Assembly: GCA_016185065.1 (NCBI GenBank)
Contig: JACPOL010000008.1
Coordinates: 372,001-436,000, forward strand
Direction of reading: 5' to 3'
From: Chlamydiales bacterium
GTDB taxonomy: Bacteria > Chlamydiota > Chlamydiia > Chlamydiales > Rhabdochlamydiaceae
DNA: 64,000 nucleotides
Under the pieces are notes generated by a model, which did not search any database, was not told where the DNA came from, and saw only the letters and a list, made by a program, of their open reading frames with translations. Positions 52,933 through 60,930 of the stretch are shown one piece after another; within the stretch, counting starts at the first letter, position 1; every line of letters begins with the position of its first letter. Position numbers and translations under genes: made by a program.

Positions 52933-54192
52933 ATGAGAAACATGAGATCGCTTCTAAATGCTTTTGTTTTGCAGAACTGGCAGAGAAAATTGATCTCGGT
53001 CGTCCTTGCGATCGTGATCTGGTTCTCTGTCCACCTCTCGCTTACCTCCACCAAAACGCTCAGCAACATTCCTGTGCGTATTGCTAACGTCCCTTCTAAT
53101 AAAACCGTGGAAGGACTGCAGCATAATGGCCTTCTCTCAAGACGGATCACTCTCAGCCTAGTAGGCAATAAAAAATTACTCGACGACCTCTCTTCTCACG
53201 ACTTGGAAGTCGTGGTTGATGCAGCAGATAAACCAGAAGAGTGGATCGCATCTCTCACCAAAAAAAATCTAGTCTCTCTAAACCCAGAGATAGATCTCTC
53301 ATCAGGCATTTCGCGCATCTCTCACCAGAGCTTTATCATTCGCTTAACTAAGCTTGTCAGCGAAAAGATTCCTGTTCTCATCACTCGCCCTGTCGGTGAG
53401 GCTCCTCGAGACTACCAGTTCCTCGACGTGTGGCCCTACCAGCTCCACATGACAGTCTCGGGGCCTGAGGAGATGGTTAAACACTTAAAAGCGAAAGGGG
53501 TTAAGTTAACGTTCAATCTTCACGAGATTTCAAAATCGCACCTCGATGAACTCGCCTCTGAACAGAACCAGAACAACAAAGATGTCGTCAGCTTCTACGT
53601 TCCAGATCTCTGGAAGCAGATTCAACTTCCCCTTCTCTCCGATCAACCACTTGAGATCAATGATCCACAAGCTGAAGGTCTCAGGATCGATTTCGTCCGT
53701 TCTAATCTGTTGCCCATCGAAAAACCGATTCCAATTTCACTTTACGTCCCCCCCAAATATGCAGCGATGATCGACGCGAAGACCCTTACTCTGTCGCCAT
53801 CTCCGATTCTAGAAAAAATCGGAAGCCTCTACTTCTTAAAGACTCAGCTGTGTGCAAAAGGAGTTAGCTTACCCTTCTTAAAAGTGGTAAGGGAGATGAT
53901 GGAGCTGATGGTAATTGTCGTTCCGAGCAGCGAGAAGAGCACTCTAGAGGTAAGCCTGCAGTTCATCAACCCTCGCGCCATGGAAGAGCGCTACGTCTCC
54001 ATGATGCTCTCCGACACATCCGATAGCGAAGTTCAAGGTATTCAGCCAGGACTTCGAGAGGAGTATTTAAGAAACCGCTTCCGAAACTACATGAATCGCC
54101 TTCAACTTGCCTGGCCAGACGACACGCGCGTCAACCTCAAAGCTGAACTCGAAGGCACGACTGTTTCTATCAAAGAGACAGCACATCTCTGA
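52933..54192 (+). CDS. ybbR: YbbR-domain protein (CdaR-like)
   Basis: 419 residues. One N-terminal membrane helix (about 14-34, KLISVVLAIVIWFSVH), then several YbbR repeats outside the cytoplasm (pattern SNIPVRIANVPSN, then VTLSGPEE-like LHMTVSGPEEMVKHL). In Firmicutes CdaR binds and regulates the cyclase CdaA. Gene order cyclase-ybbR is conserved here and in Chlamydia. Confidence 0.85.
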   Translation: MRNMRSLLNAFVLQNWQRKLISVVLAIVIWFSVHLSLTSTKTLSNIPVRIANVPSNKTVEGLQHNGLLSRRITLSLVGNKKLLDDLSSHDLEVVVDAADKPEEWIASLTKKNLVSLNPEIDLSSGISRISHQSFIIRLTKLVSEKIPVLITRPVGEAPRDYQFLDVWPYQLHMTVSGPEEMVKHLKAKGVKLTFNLHEISKSHLDELASEQNQNNKDVVSFYVPDLWKQIQLPLLSDQPLEINDPQAEGLRIDFVRSNLLPIEKPIPISLYVPPKYAAMIDAKTLTLSPSPILEKIGSLYFLKTQLCAKGVSLPFLKVVREMMELMVIVVPSSEKSTLEVSLQFINPRAMEERYVSMMLSDTSDSEVQGIQPGLREEYLRNRFRNYMNRLQLAWPDDTRVNLKAELEGTTVSIKETAHL

Positions 54193-54194
54193 TT

Positions 54195-55334
54195 ATGCCA
54201 AATAGACGCGTTGCGATATTGAAGAGCGGCGCCCGCGAGGCGCAGAGCGGAGGCCTTGAAAAATACACTTCTAGGCTTGCGAAAGCCTTTCTGGAAAAGG
54301 GGTGCTCGGTCACGCTGCTTACAAGCGGAACACCTAAAGATCTACCTGCAGGCCTAGAGACCTTCACACTCTCTTCGACGAGCAAGCTGAGCTTTCGTAA
54401 ATTGAAACAGTTCGATCAGTTCTGCCAAAAAAGAGTTGATAAGACCTCGCCTGAGATTGTTTTTGGTATGGATAGAAACCGCTTTCAAACTCACTTGAGA
54501 GCCGGAAATGGAGTGCACGCTGCCTACCTTGAGATGCGCTCTACATCTGAAGGTCTACTAAAAAAGGTCTCCTTCGAGCTGAATCCCCTCCACCGCGCTC
54601 TATTAAAAATTGAAAAAGAAGCGTTTGAACACCCAGCTCTTGAGCGCCTCTTCACAAACTCGCACATGGTGAAAGAGGAGATCCTTCGCTACTACAGTAC
54701 AGACCCCAAAAAAATCTCTGTTGTTCACAATGGAGTCGAGTGGCAGGAGATGAGCTCCCCTTTCGAAAAATGGGCAGAGCAGAGAGCCCGCATAATGTCT
54801 GCATTCGATTTAGATTCGGATCTATTTCACTTTCTTTTTGTTGGGCATAATTTTCGCAGAAAAGGGGTGGAGCAACTACTGAGAGGAGCCTCTCTTCTAC
54901 CCAATGAGAAGCTGCACATCTCAATTGTAGGTCACGATAAGAACCTCAAAGAGTACGAAGAGCTCGCTGCCGATTTAAACCTCCAGAGAAAGGTCCGTTT
55001 TTTTGGAAGCCGCAAAGAGATCCTCCCCTTCTACCAGCTGGCTGACGCACTCGTTATCCCCTCTTTTTACGACCCCTTTGCCAATGTGACCGTTGAAGCC
55101 CTGGCCATGGGCCTTTTTGTCGTCTCCTCAAAGTCGAATGGTGGTCATGAGGTTCTCACGGAAAAGAGCGGTCTGACAATTGAAGATTTGAACTCCCCAG
55201 ACGCAATGGCCTCCGCCCTAAAAAAAGCTTTAAATAGAAGAAAAACCGAGAAGAGTGCATCAGAGATACGCGAGAGTATTAAACACCTGGATTTTTCCAA
55301 TCAGCTCAATCAGATCGTCAAAGAATGTCTTTAG
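54195..55334 (+). CDS. Glycosyltransferase family 4 (WaaG-like)
   Basis: 379 residues, GT-B fold. N-terminal glycine motif near GGLEKYTSRLAKAFLEKG, NGVHAAYLEMR, FTNSHMVKEEILRYY, VVHNGVEW, then the donor site FRRKGVEQLLRGA and IPSFYDPFANVTVEALAMG with the E-x7-E-like pair. Pattern is closest to WaaG-type LPS core glucosyltransferases. In the same run as an HtrB-type acyltransferase (10-base overlap), which also supports an envelope lipid role. Confidence 0.82.
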   Translation: MPNRRVAILKSGAREAQSGGLEKYTSRLAKAFLEKGCSVTLLTSGTPKDLPAGLETFTLSSTSKLSFRKLKQFDQFCQKRVDKTSPEIVFGMDRNRFQTHLRAGNGVHAAYLEMRSTSEGLLKKVSFELNPLHRALLKIEKEAFEHPALERLFTNSHMVKEEILRYYSTDPKKISVVHNGVEWQEMSSPFEKWAEQRARIMSAFDLDSDLFHFLFVGHNFRRKGVEQLLRGASLLPNEKLHISIVGHDKNLKEYEELAADLNLQRKVRFFGSRKEILPFYQLADALVIPSFYDPFANVTVEALAMGLFVVSSKSNGGHEVLTEKSGLTIEDLNSPDAMASALKKALNRRKTEKSASEIRESIKHLDFSNQLNQIVKECL

Positions 55335-56581
55335 TTAACCGAGCCTCCTTTTACCTGCTGCGGGCGGTAACCTTTCCCGTCACACTCCTCTCCTACTCTC
55401 AGATCCACGCCCTCGGCCGCGCACTTGGAACTCTCTCCTACTTTCTGCTGCCCAACTTCAGAAAACGAGCCTTAAGTAATCTTGCACTCGCATCCTCTCT
55501 ATCGCTCTCCGAAAACGAGATTAAAAGACTTGCTATTCAATCGTTTCAAAACTTAATGATCACCTGCCTCGAATATGCCAAGCTGGACAAAGAGAGCGAC
55601 ATTTCCCGTATTGCAACCTGCGTAAATCCAGAAGCCTCCCAAGAGATCATGAAAGAGGGCAAGGGAGTGATCTTCTTCTGCGGCCACCAGTCGAACTGGG
55701 AGATCCTCTTTCTCGAAGGCACAACCCGGATGCCTGGAGTCGCAATTGGAAGGCCAGTTAAAAACATGATGCTCTACAACTGGGTTCTCTCTATTCGTCA
55801 GAAGTTTGGCGGCAAAATCATCTCTCCAAAAGAGGCCGTAAAGGAGGGACTACGCGGTCTTAAAAAAGGCTGCTTCCTAGGCATCGTTGGCGATCAGGGG
55901 ATGCCGGATAGCGGCTTCTCCTCTCCCTTTCTTGGTAGACAAGCCTGGACCTCTCCCCTCCCCGCTCTTCTTGCTCACCGCACTGGAAGACCCATCATTG
56001 TCGCTTCGACAAAGCGCGTGGGCGGCAGATATCTCATTCACTACTCAGACCCGATCTGGCCAGATCAGACCCAGCCTGCAGAACAGGAGATCCCGCGCCT
56101 GATGCAGAAGAGCCTTTCGCTTTTTGAAGAGAGCATAATAGAAAACCCGGGAGAGTGGCTCTGGCAGCACAACCGCTGGAAGCAGCAGACGCCAGATAGG
56201 CTGAAGCGCCGCTTCCGCCACGACTCCATTGCTGTTATTCTCCCCGAAGAGGAGGAGAGCTTCTCAGCGATCGCAAGTGAGCTCGGCGTACTCCGAGAGA
56301 TCTACCCGCATGAGTTCATCACTCTCTTCATTCCCAAAAAATTTGAGAACTCACCTCTCATCGAAAATGTCGAAAAGCGCACCTACTCAAGCAAAAAAGA
56401 TCTCCTCGTCCGCGACTTCCGCTTCAAAATGATCTTCAACTTCTCCTCCCACACCGGTTTAAAAGCGCACTTCTGTGCACTTAGCGCCTTCGACGTCGTC
56501 GACCTCAAGCAGCTGCAAAAAGCCGCTCCACATGGCGCGCCCCTCTCCCAAATCCTCAAAACCGCCCTCTTACGCACATAA
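55325..56581 (+). CDS. htrB: Lipid A biosynthesis acyltransferase (HtrB/LpxL family)
   Basis: 418 residues; family members are about 300, and the extra about 110 C-terminal residues (after the QHNRWKQQ motif) form an unrecognised alpha/beta appendage with a glycosyltransferase-9-like IFNFSSHTGL. Acyltransferase core: membrane-proximal N-terminus, FCGHQSNWE (catalytic HX4E), GRPVKNMML, GIVGDQGMPDSG, and GEWLWQHNRWK. Located as in Chlamydia, close to ybbR and dacA. Confidence 0.87.
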   Translation: MSLVNRASFYLLRAVTFPVTLLSYSQIHALGRALGTLSYFLLPNFRKRALSNLALASSLSLSENEIKRLAIQSFQNLMITCLEYAKLDKESDISRIATCVNPEASQEIMKEGKGVIFFCGHQSNWEILFLEGTTRMPGVAIGRPVKNMMLYNWVLSIRQKFGGKIISPKEAVKEGLRGLKKGCFLGIVGDQGMPDSGFSSPFLGRQAWTSPLPALLAHRTGRPIIVASTKRVGGRYLIHYSDPIWPDQTQPAEQEIPRLMQKSLSLFEESIIENPGEWLWQHNRWKQQTPDRLKRRFRHDSIAVILPEEEESFSAIASELGVLREIYPHEFITLFIPKKFENSPLIENVEKRTYSSKKDLLVRDFRFKMIFNFSSHTGLKAHFCALSAFDVVDLKQLQKAAPHGAPLSQILKTALLRT

Positions 56582-56593
56582 TAAAAAAAATCT

Positions 56594-57313
56594 ATGCCGC
56601 ATAGCCGTTTTTATATCGATGCACCGCTGGAAAGAGAGAAGAGTCTCGCCTTAGAAAATGAGGAGTTTCACCACCTTGTGCGCGTCATGCGCACCGAAGT
56701 TGGCGAGGAGATCGAGCTCGTCAACGGAAGAGATCAGCTCGCGCTCGCTCGCGTTGAGAGGATCTCCAAGAGCTCTGCAAGCTTGAAGCTGCTCTCCGTT
56801 GAAAAGGAGAAGAGGGTAAAACCAAAGTTAATTTTAGCGCAGGCGATGACGCGCATGCCGCGCCTTGAGTGGCTGATTGAAAAAGCTGTCGAGCTTGGCG
56901 CTACCGAGTTCTGGCTATTTCCTTCAGCACTAAGCGAGATAAAAGCGCCCACTCCCTCGCAAACCGCAAGACTTAAACAGATCTGCATCTCTGCAATGAA
57001 ACAGTCTGGCAGATTAGATCTTCCCTCGATTCAGATCTTCCCTTCTCTAAATAAGCTTCCCAAAGCTGAAGGAACAAACTTCTTCGGCGACCTCAGACCT
57101 GAAGCTCCTACGCTCCTAGAAATCTGGAAAAAAAAGCCAGACCTACCGCTTCCATTTACTCTATTTATTGGTCCTGAAAAGGGATTTAAACAAGAAGAGC
57201 TCCTACTTCTCGAAAACGAGAGAGGAGCTCTTGGAATTCACCTGCATGCTAACGTGCTGCGCTTTGAAACCGCGGGAGTTGTGGGGCTAACCCTTCTTCA
57301 GGCTTTTAACTAG
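56594..57313 (+). CDS. rsmE: 16S rRNA m3U1498 methyltransferase
   Basis: SPOUT-class methyltransferase, 239 residues. N-terminal PUA-like domain (EEFHHLVRVMRTEVGEEIEL), then ALTKMPRLEWLIEKAVELGAT-like segment, FIGPEKGFKQEELLLLE and the knot motif LRFETAGVVGLTLLQA. Last gene of the dacA unit; a TIR-bounded repeat follows. Confidence 0.92.
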   Translation: MPHSRFYIDAPLEREKSLALENEEFHHLVRVMRTEVGEEIELVNGRDQLALARVERISKSSASLKLLSVEKEKRVKPKLILAQAMTRMPRLEWLIEKAVELGATEFWLFPSALSEIKAPTPSQTARLKQICISAMKQSGRLDLPSIQIFPSLNKLPKAEGTNFFGDLRPEAPTLLEIWKKKPDLPLPFTLFIGPEKGFKQEELLLLENERGALGIHLHANVLRFETAGVVGLTLLQAFN

Positions 57314-57328
57314 CTTCAGACTTTAACC

Positions 57329-57481
57329 TATCCGAATAAAATCCCCGTCGATATTTCGGCCATTTTGGCCAAATCTCCTAAATTTTTCCTCGGCTGTAGT
57401 TTCTCCAATACTGCGTTCGGAAAAATTTAGAAAATTTGTCTCAAAATCTTCCGAAATCTCATAGGGCATTTTATTCGGATA
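57329..57481. repeat. TIR-bounded nested palindrome, family G
   Basis: 14-bp terminal inverted repeats TATCCGAATAAAAT / ATTTTATTCGGATA enclose 125 bases with an inner 12-bp inverted pair CTAAATTTTTCC / GGAAAAATTTAG and further pairs. MITE-like. Its right end carries the last codons and stop of the minus-strand gene 57471. Confidence 0.65.
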
Positions 57482-59192
57482 CGTTCTTGATCCATTCGCT
57501 GATTGCAGCAGCTTCTTTCTCTTTACCCATGAGAATAAAGCTATCATGAAGCGAACGACAGCCATCTAGCATCATCGCTTTATCGACACCTATGTTACTT
57601 TTAAAGAAGTCTAAAAGCTTCTCAAAGCTTGAACTTGGCGCATCCATCTCAATGAGCTGGCGGCCGATTTTGAATGCGAGCCTATACTCACCCGCTTGCA
57701 AGAGCACGCGCGCAATGTATACTGCTTGCTCTGCTGGGTGCTCATCGCCTTCTTTGCCACTTGCATCCTTCATCGCTTCCAGCGCTACTTGAGCCTGCTT
57801 GAATAGAGTGAGAGACTCTTCTCTAATAGTGGGAAGAGCTGCGAAGCCTTTTTCAAGAGCCTCTTGCATGAGAGAATCAAACGACTTTTCGTTAAGCCCT
57901 TCTTCATCGCGGCACTTCTCAAGGCATTCGACGAAAATTTCTTTAAAAAGAGGTGCATGGAGATAATCTAATATCTCGCCGGTCGTGCAAGAAGATTTGG
58001 CGCCGATCTGAAGCGCAAAAGTCGTGGCCTTCATCAGAAAGATACACTCTGGAGCAAGACCCAACTTAGCGAGAGTTTTGGCATCATTGTCAGGGTTGAG
58101 CTTCTCGATATATTCCAGAACTGCTTTATCCATTGGTAGATCAAGCTGAGGTGCAAAGCGCCAGCCGATGCGAAGCCTACTCTTCTTTGCAGAATCCTCG
58201 TCAGTGATATGCGGAAGCGTATAGTCTAGGTCGATCGGAATCAGCTGGATCTCACCTTCACGTGTTGTTTTCCATAAGAGGTTTCCAGTGTGTCCATCTA
58301 AGTCGTAGAGTCGCATTCTTAAAAGCGTAGTCATCTGCAGAGCATCTGGAGCAATTTCCAAACGCTTCTTCGGAGGCAGATCTGTGTACGCTCCCTGATT
58401 CTTTCTAAAGATTTGCAAGGATCCAAGCTCTTCTTGACGTGTTCCAAGCGCCGAAAGAGGAACGTTTCCTCTGCTTCCATAGCTGCGATCTAAGAGGTAG
58501 GCTCCAATCTGTCTTTTAAAAGCGTGGCCCTTTGGAATCGTAGAAAAGACGCCGGCATCCCCGCTTAGAGGTTTAAAAAGCATCATGCGCTCTTCACTCT
58601 CTTTTTCGAATACGAAGTAGGAGGCACATGCTGTGCCGCTTCCACTCTTCTTAGTAGGGAGAGCATCGACGGATACTACGGAAGAGGTGATGAATTCAAG
58701 AAGCTCATTAAAAACTACAGAATCACCTCTATCCAAGGCTTTATCAAGCCTCTCAAGAACTTTAAGAAACTCGGCTGTATCTTGAATGGACTCGTTTTCA
58801 GGGTCCTGAGAGACCTTTCTGAGGCAGTAGGCCTGTATCGTTAAACAGCTCTTAAGAAATTTAGCCACCTTCATGATCCCCTTCTCGCTCTGGAGATAGA
58901 CCGAAGAGAGCTTCTCGTTTTTCTTGATATGTCTTAAGCAGCGCTTAGCTTTTACTGCTAGCTCTGTGAGTTCCCCATCGAGATTTTTTACAACCTCGCG
59001 GTTCAAAAAGCCTTTTAAGAACTTCGAATAGTATTTTATATGCTTTTGTAAGTGAGAGACCTGTTTTCTCTGCGCTGCCATTTTAGGGGTGCTGACTTCT
59101 GCTCCCAATTTGGGACTAGAGGATTCTCCACCTAAAGAAAGGGATCCTGCGGTCGGAGAAAGAGCAAGTGATAAAAATGTCATATTAAACAC
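57471..59192 (-). CDS. PI3/PI4-kinase-like domain protein, probable effector
   Basis: 573 residues, no signal peptide. N-terminal helical part (40-180), then a domain resembling type II PI4 kinases and relatives: GTACASYFVFEKE, strand lysine in MMLFKPLSGDAG (Lys 207), GHAFKRQIGAYLLDR, VPLSALG, GSLQIF, the catalytic DLDGHTGNLLW (Asp 299, His 301, Asn 304) and IPIDLDYTLPH (Asp 321), with the D-x-H-x-x-N and IPID..xLP patterns of the superfamily. A helical C-terminal domain of 240 residues follows. Could phosphorylate host phosphoinositides or act as a protein kinase. AT-rich upstream DNA and no nearby metabolic genes suggest an effector. Confidence 0.65.
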   Translation of the reverse strand: MFNMTFLSLALSPTAGSLSLGGESSSPKLGAEVSTPKMAAQRKQVSHLQKHIKYYSKFLKGFLNREVVKNLDGELTELAVKAKRCLRHIKKNEKLSSVYLQSEKGIMKVAKFLKSCLTIQAYCLRKVSQDPENESIQDTAEFLKVLERLDKALDRGDSVVFNELLEFITSSVVSVDALPTKKSGSGTACASYFVFEKESEERMMLFKPLSGDAGVFSTIPKGHAFKRQIGAYLLDRSYGSRGNVPLSALGTRQEELGSLQIFRKNQGAYTDLPPKKRLEIAPDALQMTTLLRMRLYDLDGHTGNLLWKTTREGEIQLIPIDLDYTLPHITDEDSAKKSRLRIGWRFAPQLDLPMDKAVLEYIEKLNPDNDAKTLAKLGLAPECIFLMKATTFALQIGAKSSCTTGEILDYLHAPLFKEIFVECLEKCRDEEGLNEKSFDSLMQEALEKGFAALPTIREESLTLFKQAQVALEAMKDASGKEGDEHPAEQAVYIARVLLQAGEYRLAFKIGRQLIEMDAPSSSFEKLLDFFKSNIGVDKAMMLDGCRSLHDSFILMGKEKEAAAISEWIKNVSE

Positions 59193-59388
59193 ATATTATA
59201 ATTTTATATATGTAATTATATATAAAAACTTTAATATTATCAAGTTTAATATTTAAATTAACATGCTATATTAACTACTAATAATCAGCGGTTTAAGACG
59301 CGGAAAAGTTAAAGTAAAAAATAAGTGTTTAAAATAATAATTTGAATCAATAGGATGAAGATTAACAGAGATTTAAAGGAGTACACTC

Positions 59389-59733
59389 ATGGCACAGCCA
59401 CAGCCTTCCCCTATGCAACCCAAGAGAAAAGAGACCCCTCTCAACAAGGGACTGCAGCAGATTAAAGGTGAGATCGACAAGATGCTCATAAAAATGCAGA
59501 AGGATGAGAAGTATACCCCTAACCGCACTGAACTAGATGCTTATTCAGCTAGAGCCTTTGAGCTTATTCAGAAGTACCACCCCAAAATCGCTTCTAATCA
59601 GAAGAACTTGATCTCTGCGGTGATCGATCTTACAGAAGTGCCTATCATGCACCCTAAAATGCAGCGAGTTGCATATCAAGTTGCTTTAAAAGAGGCCTCT
59701 AAGAACTTAGAAGACTACTTAGCTAGCAATTAA
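59389..59733 (+). CDS. Small unknown protein
   Basis: 114 residues, basic, helical, no signal peptide: proline-rich start (PQPSPMQPKRKE), then GLQQIKGEIDKMLIKMQKDE and helices to the end. AAAGGAG lies 7 bases before the ATG. It stands between two effector-like genes in an AT-rich area; size and charge would suit a secretion chaperone or small effector, but nothing is recognised. Confidence 0.55.
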   Translation: MAQPQPSPMQPKRKETPLNKGLQQIKGEIDKMLIKMQKDEKYTPNRTELDAYSARAFELIQKYHPKIASNQKNLISAVIDLTEVPIMHPKMQRVAYQVALKEASKNLEDYLASN

Positions 59734-59745
59734 TTTATTGATTAA

Positions 59746-59774
59746 TTGACTTTTGATTTAAAAAATAATAAAAT
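59746..59774 (+). promoter_or_regulatory. Promoter for the F-box/LRR gene
   Basis: TTGACT, 17-base spacer, TAAAAT. It shows that an ORF extension upstream of 59803 lies in promoter DNA. Confidence 0.55.
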
Positions 59775-59802
59775 AACTATTATTTTTAACAAAAAGTTAA
59801 TT

Positions 59803-60924
59803 ATGTCAACAGCATGCGTGCAATTTGGACTTCTGCCTTTTGTTGCAGAAACTGGGAGCGAGCCTTCTTCGAAGAGAAGAAGGGTGAGCTTGGACCGCCT
59901 CACCTCTCTTGCTACTCCGCTTATCGCCTATATTCTCTCTTATCTTCCGTTAAAAGAACTTCGAAGAGATGGCTTTTTCACAATTTGTAAAGATGTTAAT
60001 ACACAAGCGATCTATCGCTCTGCAATAAGGACGCTTCGACAGGCCGACAATTTTGATGTTCTCTGGTTTCAGCGCATTTCTAAAAACCGCTTTAATGAAA
60101 GCACAACTTACACTCATATTCTCGATAGCATGGAAGGCATGCGGCACTTAACTCTCTGCTCAGAGTCTCGCAATGGCACCTCTCATCGCACACTAACTCT
60201 CGTTGATCAAACACTGGCTTCAAAAAGAGCGGATCAACTGACCTCTTTTACAGTTAACGCTGGGTTGTATCTGGATGTTCGAGATGCTCAAGTGAAAAAA
60301 TTAGCTACCACCTGCACCGCCTTAACTAAATTAGATCTACGAAACTGCCGGCAAACCACAGACTTTGGAATCTCTCACCTCGTAGGGCTTAAACTAGAAT
60401 CGCTCTCTCTCCATTCAAATCGGCAAATTACCGACACCAGCTGTGTTATGCTCGGAGGAATACCCTCCTTGACGTACCTCTCTCTTTCGAATTGCAGTAG
60501 AGTTGCTTATACTGGCGTGGACCACCTTTTACAAACCCTTCCTAAACTCCGCTTTTTTGAAGCAGGAGGTGATATCGGTGGCGGAAGAGGAGATGCATCC
60601 TGGGCAATTTCTATGGCTATAGCAAGGCATGGAAAGAATCTAGAGAGCCTCTCACTCGAACCCTGCTTCTATCACGCCGCTCATCTCGTAGAGATTGCGC
60701 AAAACTGTAAAAAGCTGGTCCGTATGGCAGTCGGTGGATACAGACAGAGAGAGTTTTATAGAGATCTGGATCTCAACCCTTTAGAGCTTGCTGCTGCACT
60801 TAAAAGACATAATCCAAGGCTCGAAGTCACTGGACTTAAGAGAGAAGTTCAACTTGTAGTTGCAAGACCCGTGGCAACTGCTGCAAGTGCAAAAACAGAA
60901 ACGCGCTTCTGCACCGTGCAGTAA
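59803..60924 (+). CDS. F-box and leucine-rich repeat protein, probable host-directed effector
   Basis: 373 residues from ATG 59803; no strong Shine-Dalgarno site. A basic KRRRV cluster at 24-28 resembles a nuclear signal. Residues about 33-78 fit an F-box (TPLIAYILSYLPLKELRRDG, then CKD). From about 160 follow cysteine-type leucine-rich repeats: LTKLDLRNCRQTTDFGISHL, LESLSLHSNRQITDTSCVML, LTYLSLSNCSRVAYTGVDHL, as in eukaryotic FBXL proteins. F-box proteins recruit targets to host SCF ubiquitin ligases, and expansion of such genes in chlamydia-like bacteria is documented. Likely a type III substrate. Confidence 0.72.
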   Translation: MSTACVQFGLLPFVAETGSEPSSKRRRVSLDRLTSLATPLIAYILSYLPLKELRRDGFFTICKDVNTQAIYRSAIRTLRQADNFDVLWFQRISKNRFNESTTYTHILDSMEGMRHLTLCSESRNGTSHRTLTLVDQTLASKRADQLTSFTVNAGLYLDVRDAQVKKLATTCTALTKLDLRNCRQTTDFGISHLVGLKLESLSLHSNRQITDTSCVMLGGIPSLTYLSLSNCSRVAYTGVDHLLQTLPKLRFFEAGGDIGGGRGDASWAISMAIARHGKNLESLSLEPCFYHAAHLVEIAQNCKKLVRMAVGGYRQREFYRDLDLNPLELAAALKRHNPRLEVTGLKREVQLVVARPVATAASAKTETRFCTVQ

Positions 60925-60930
60925 TCAGGT

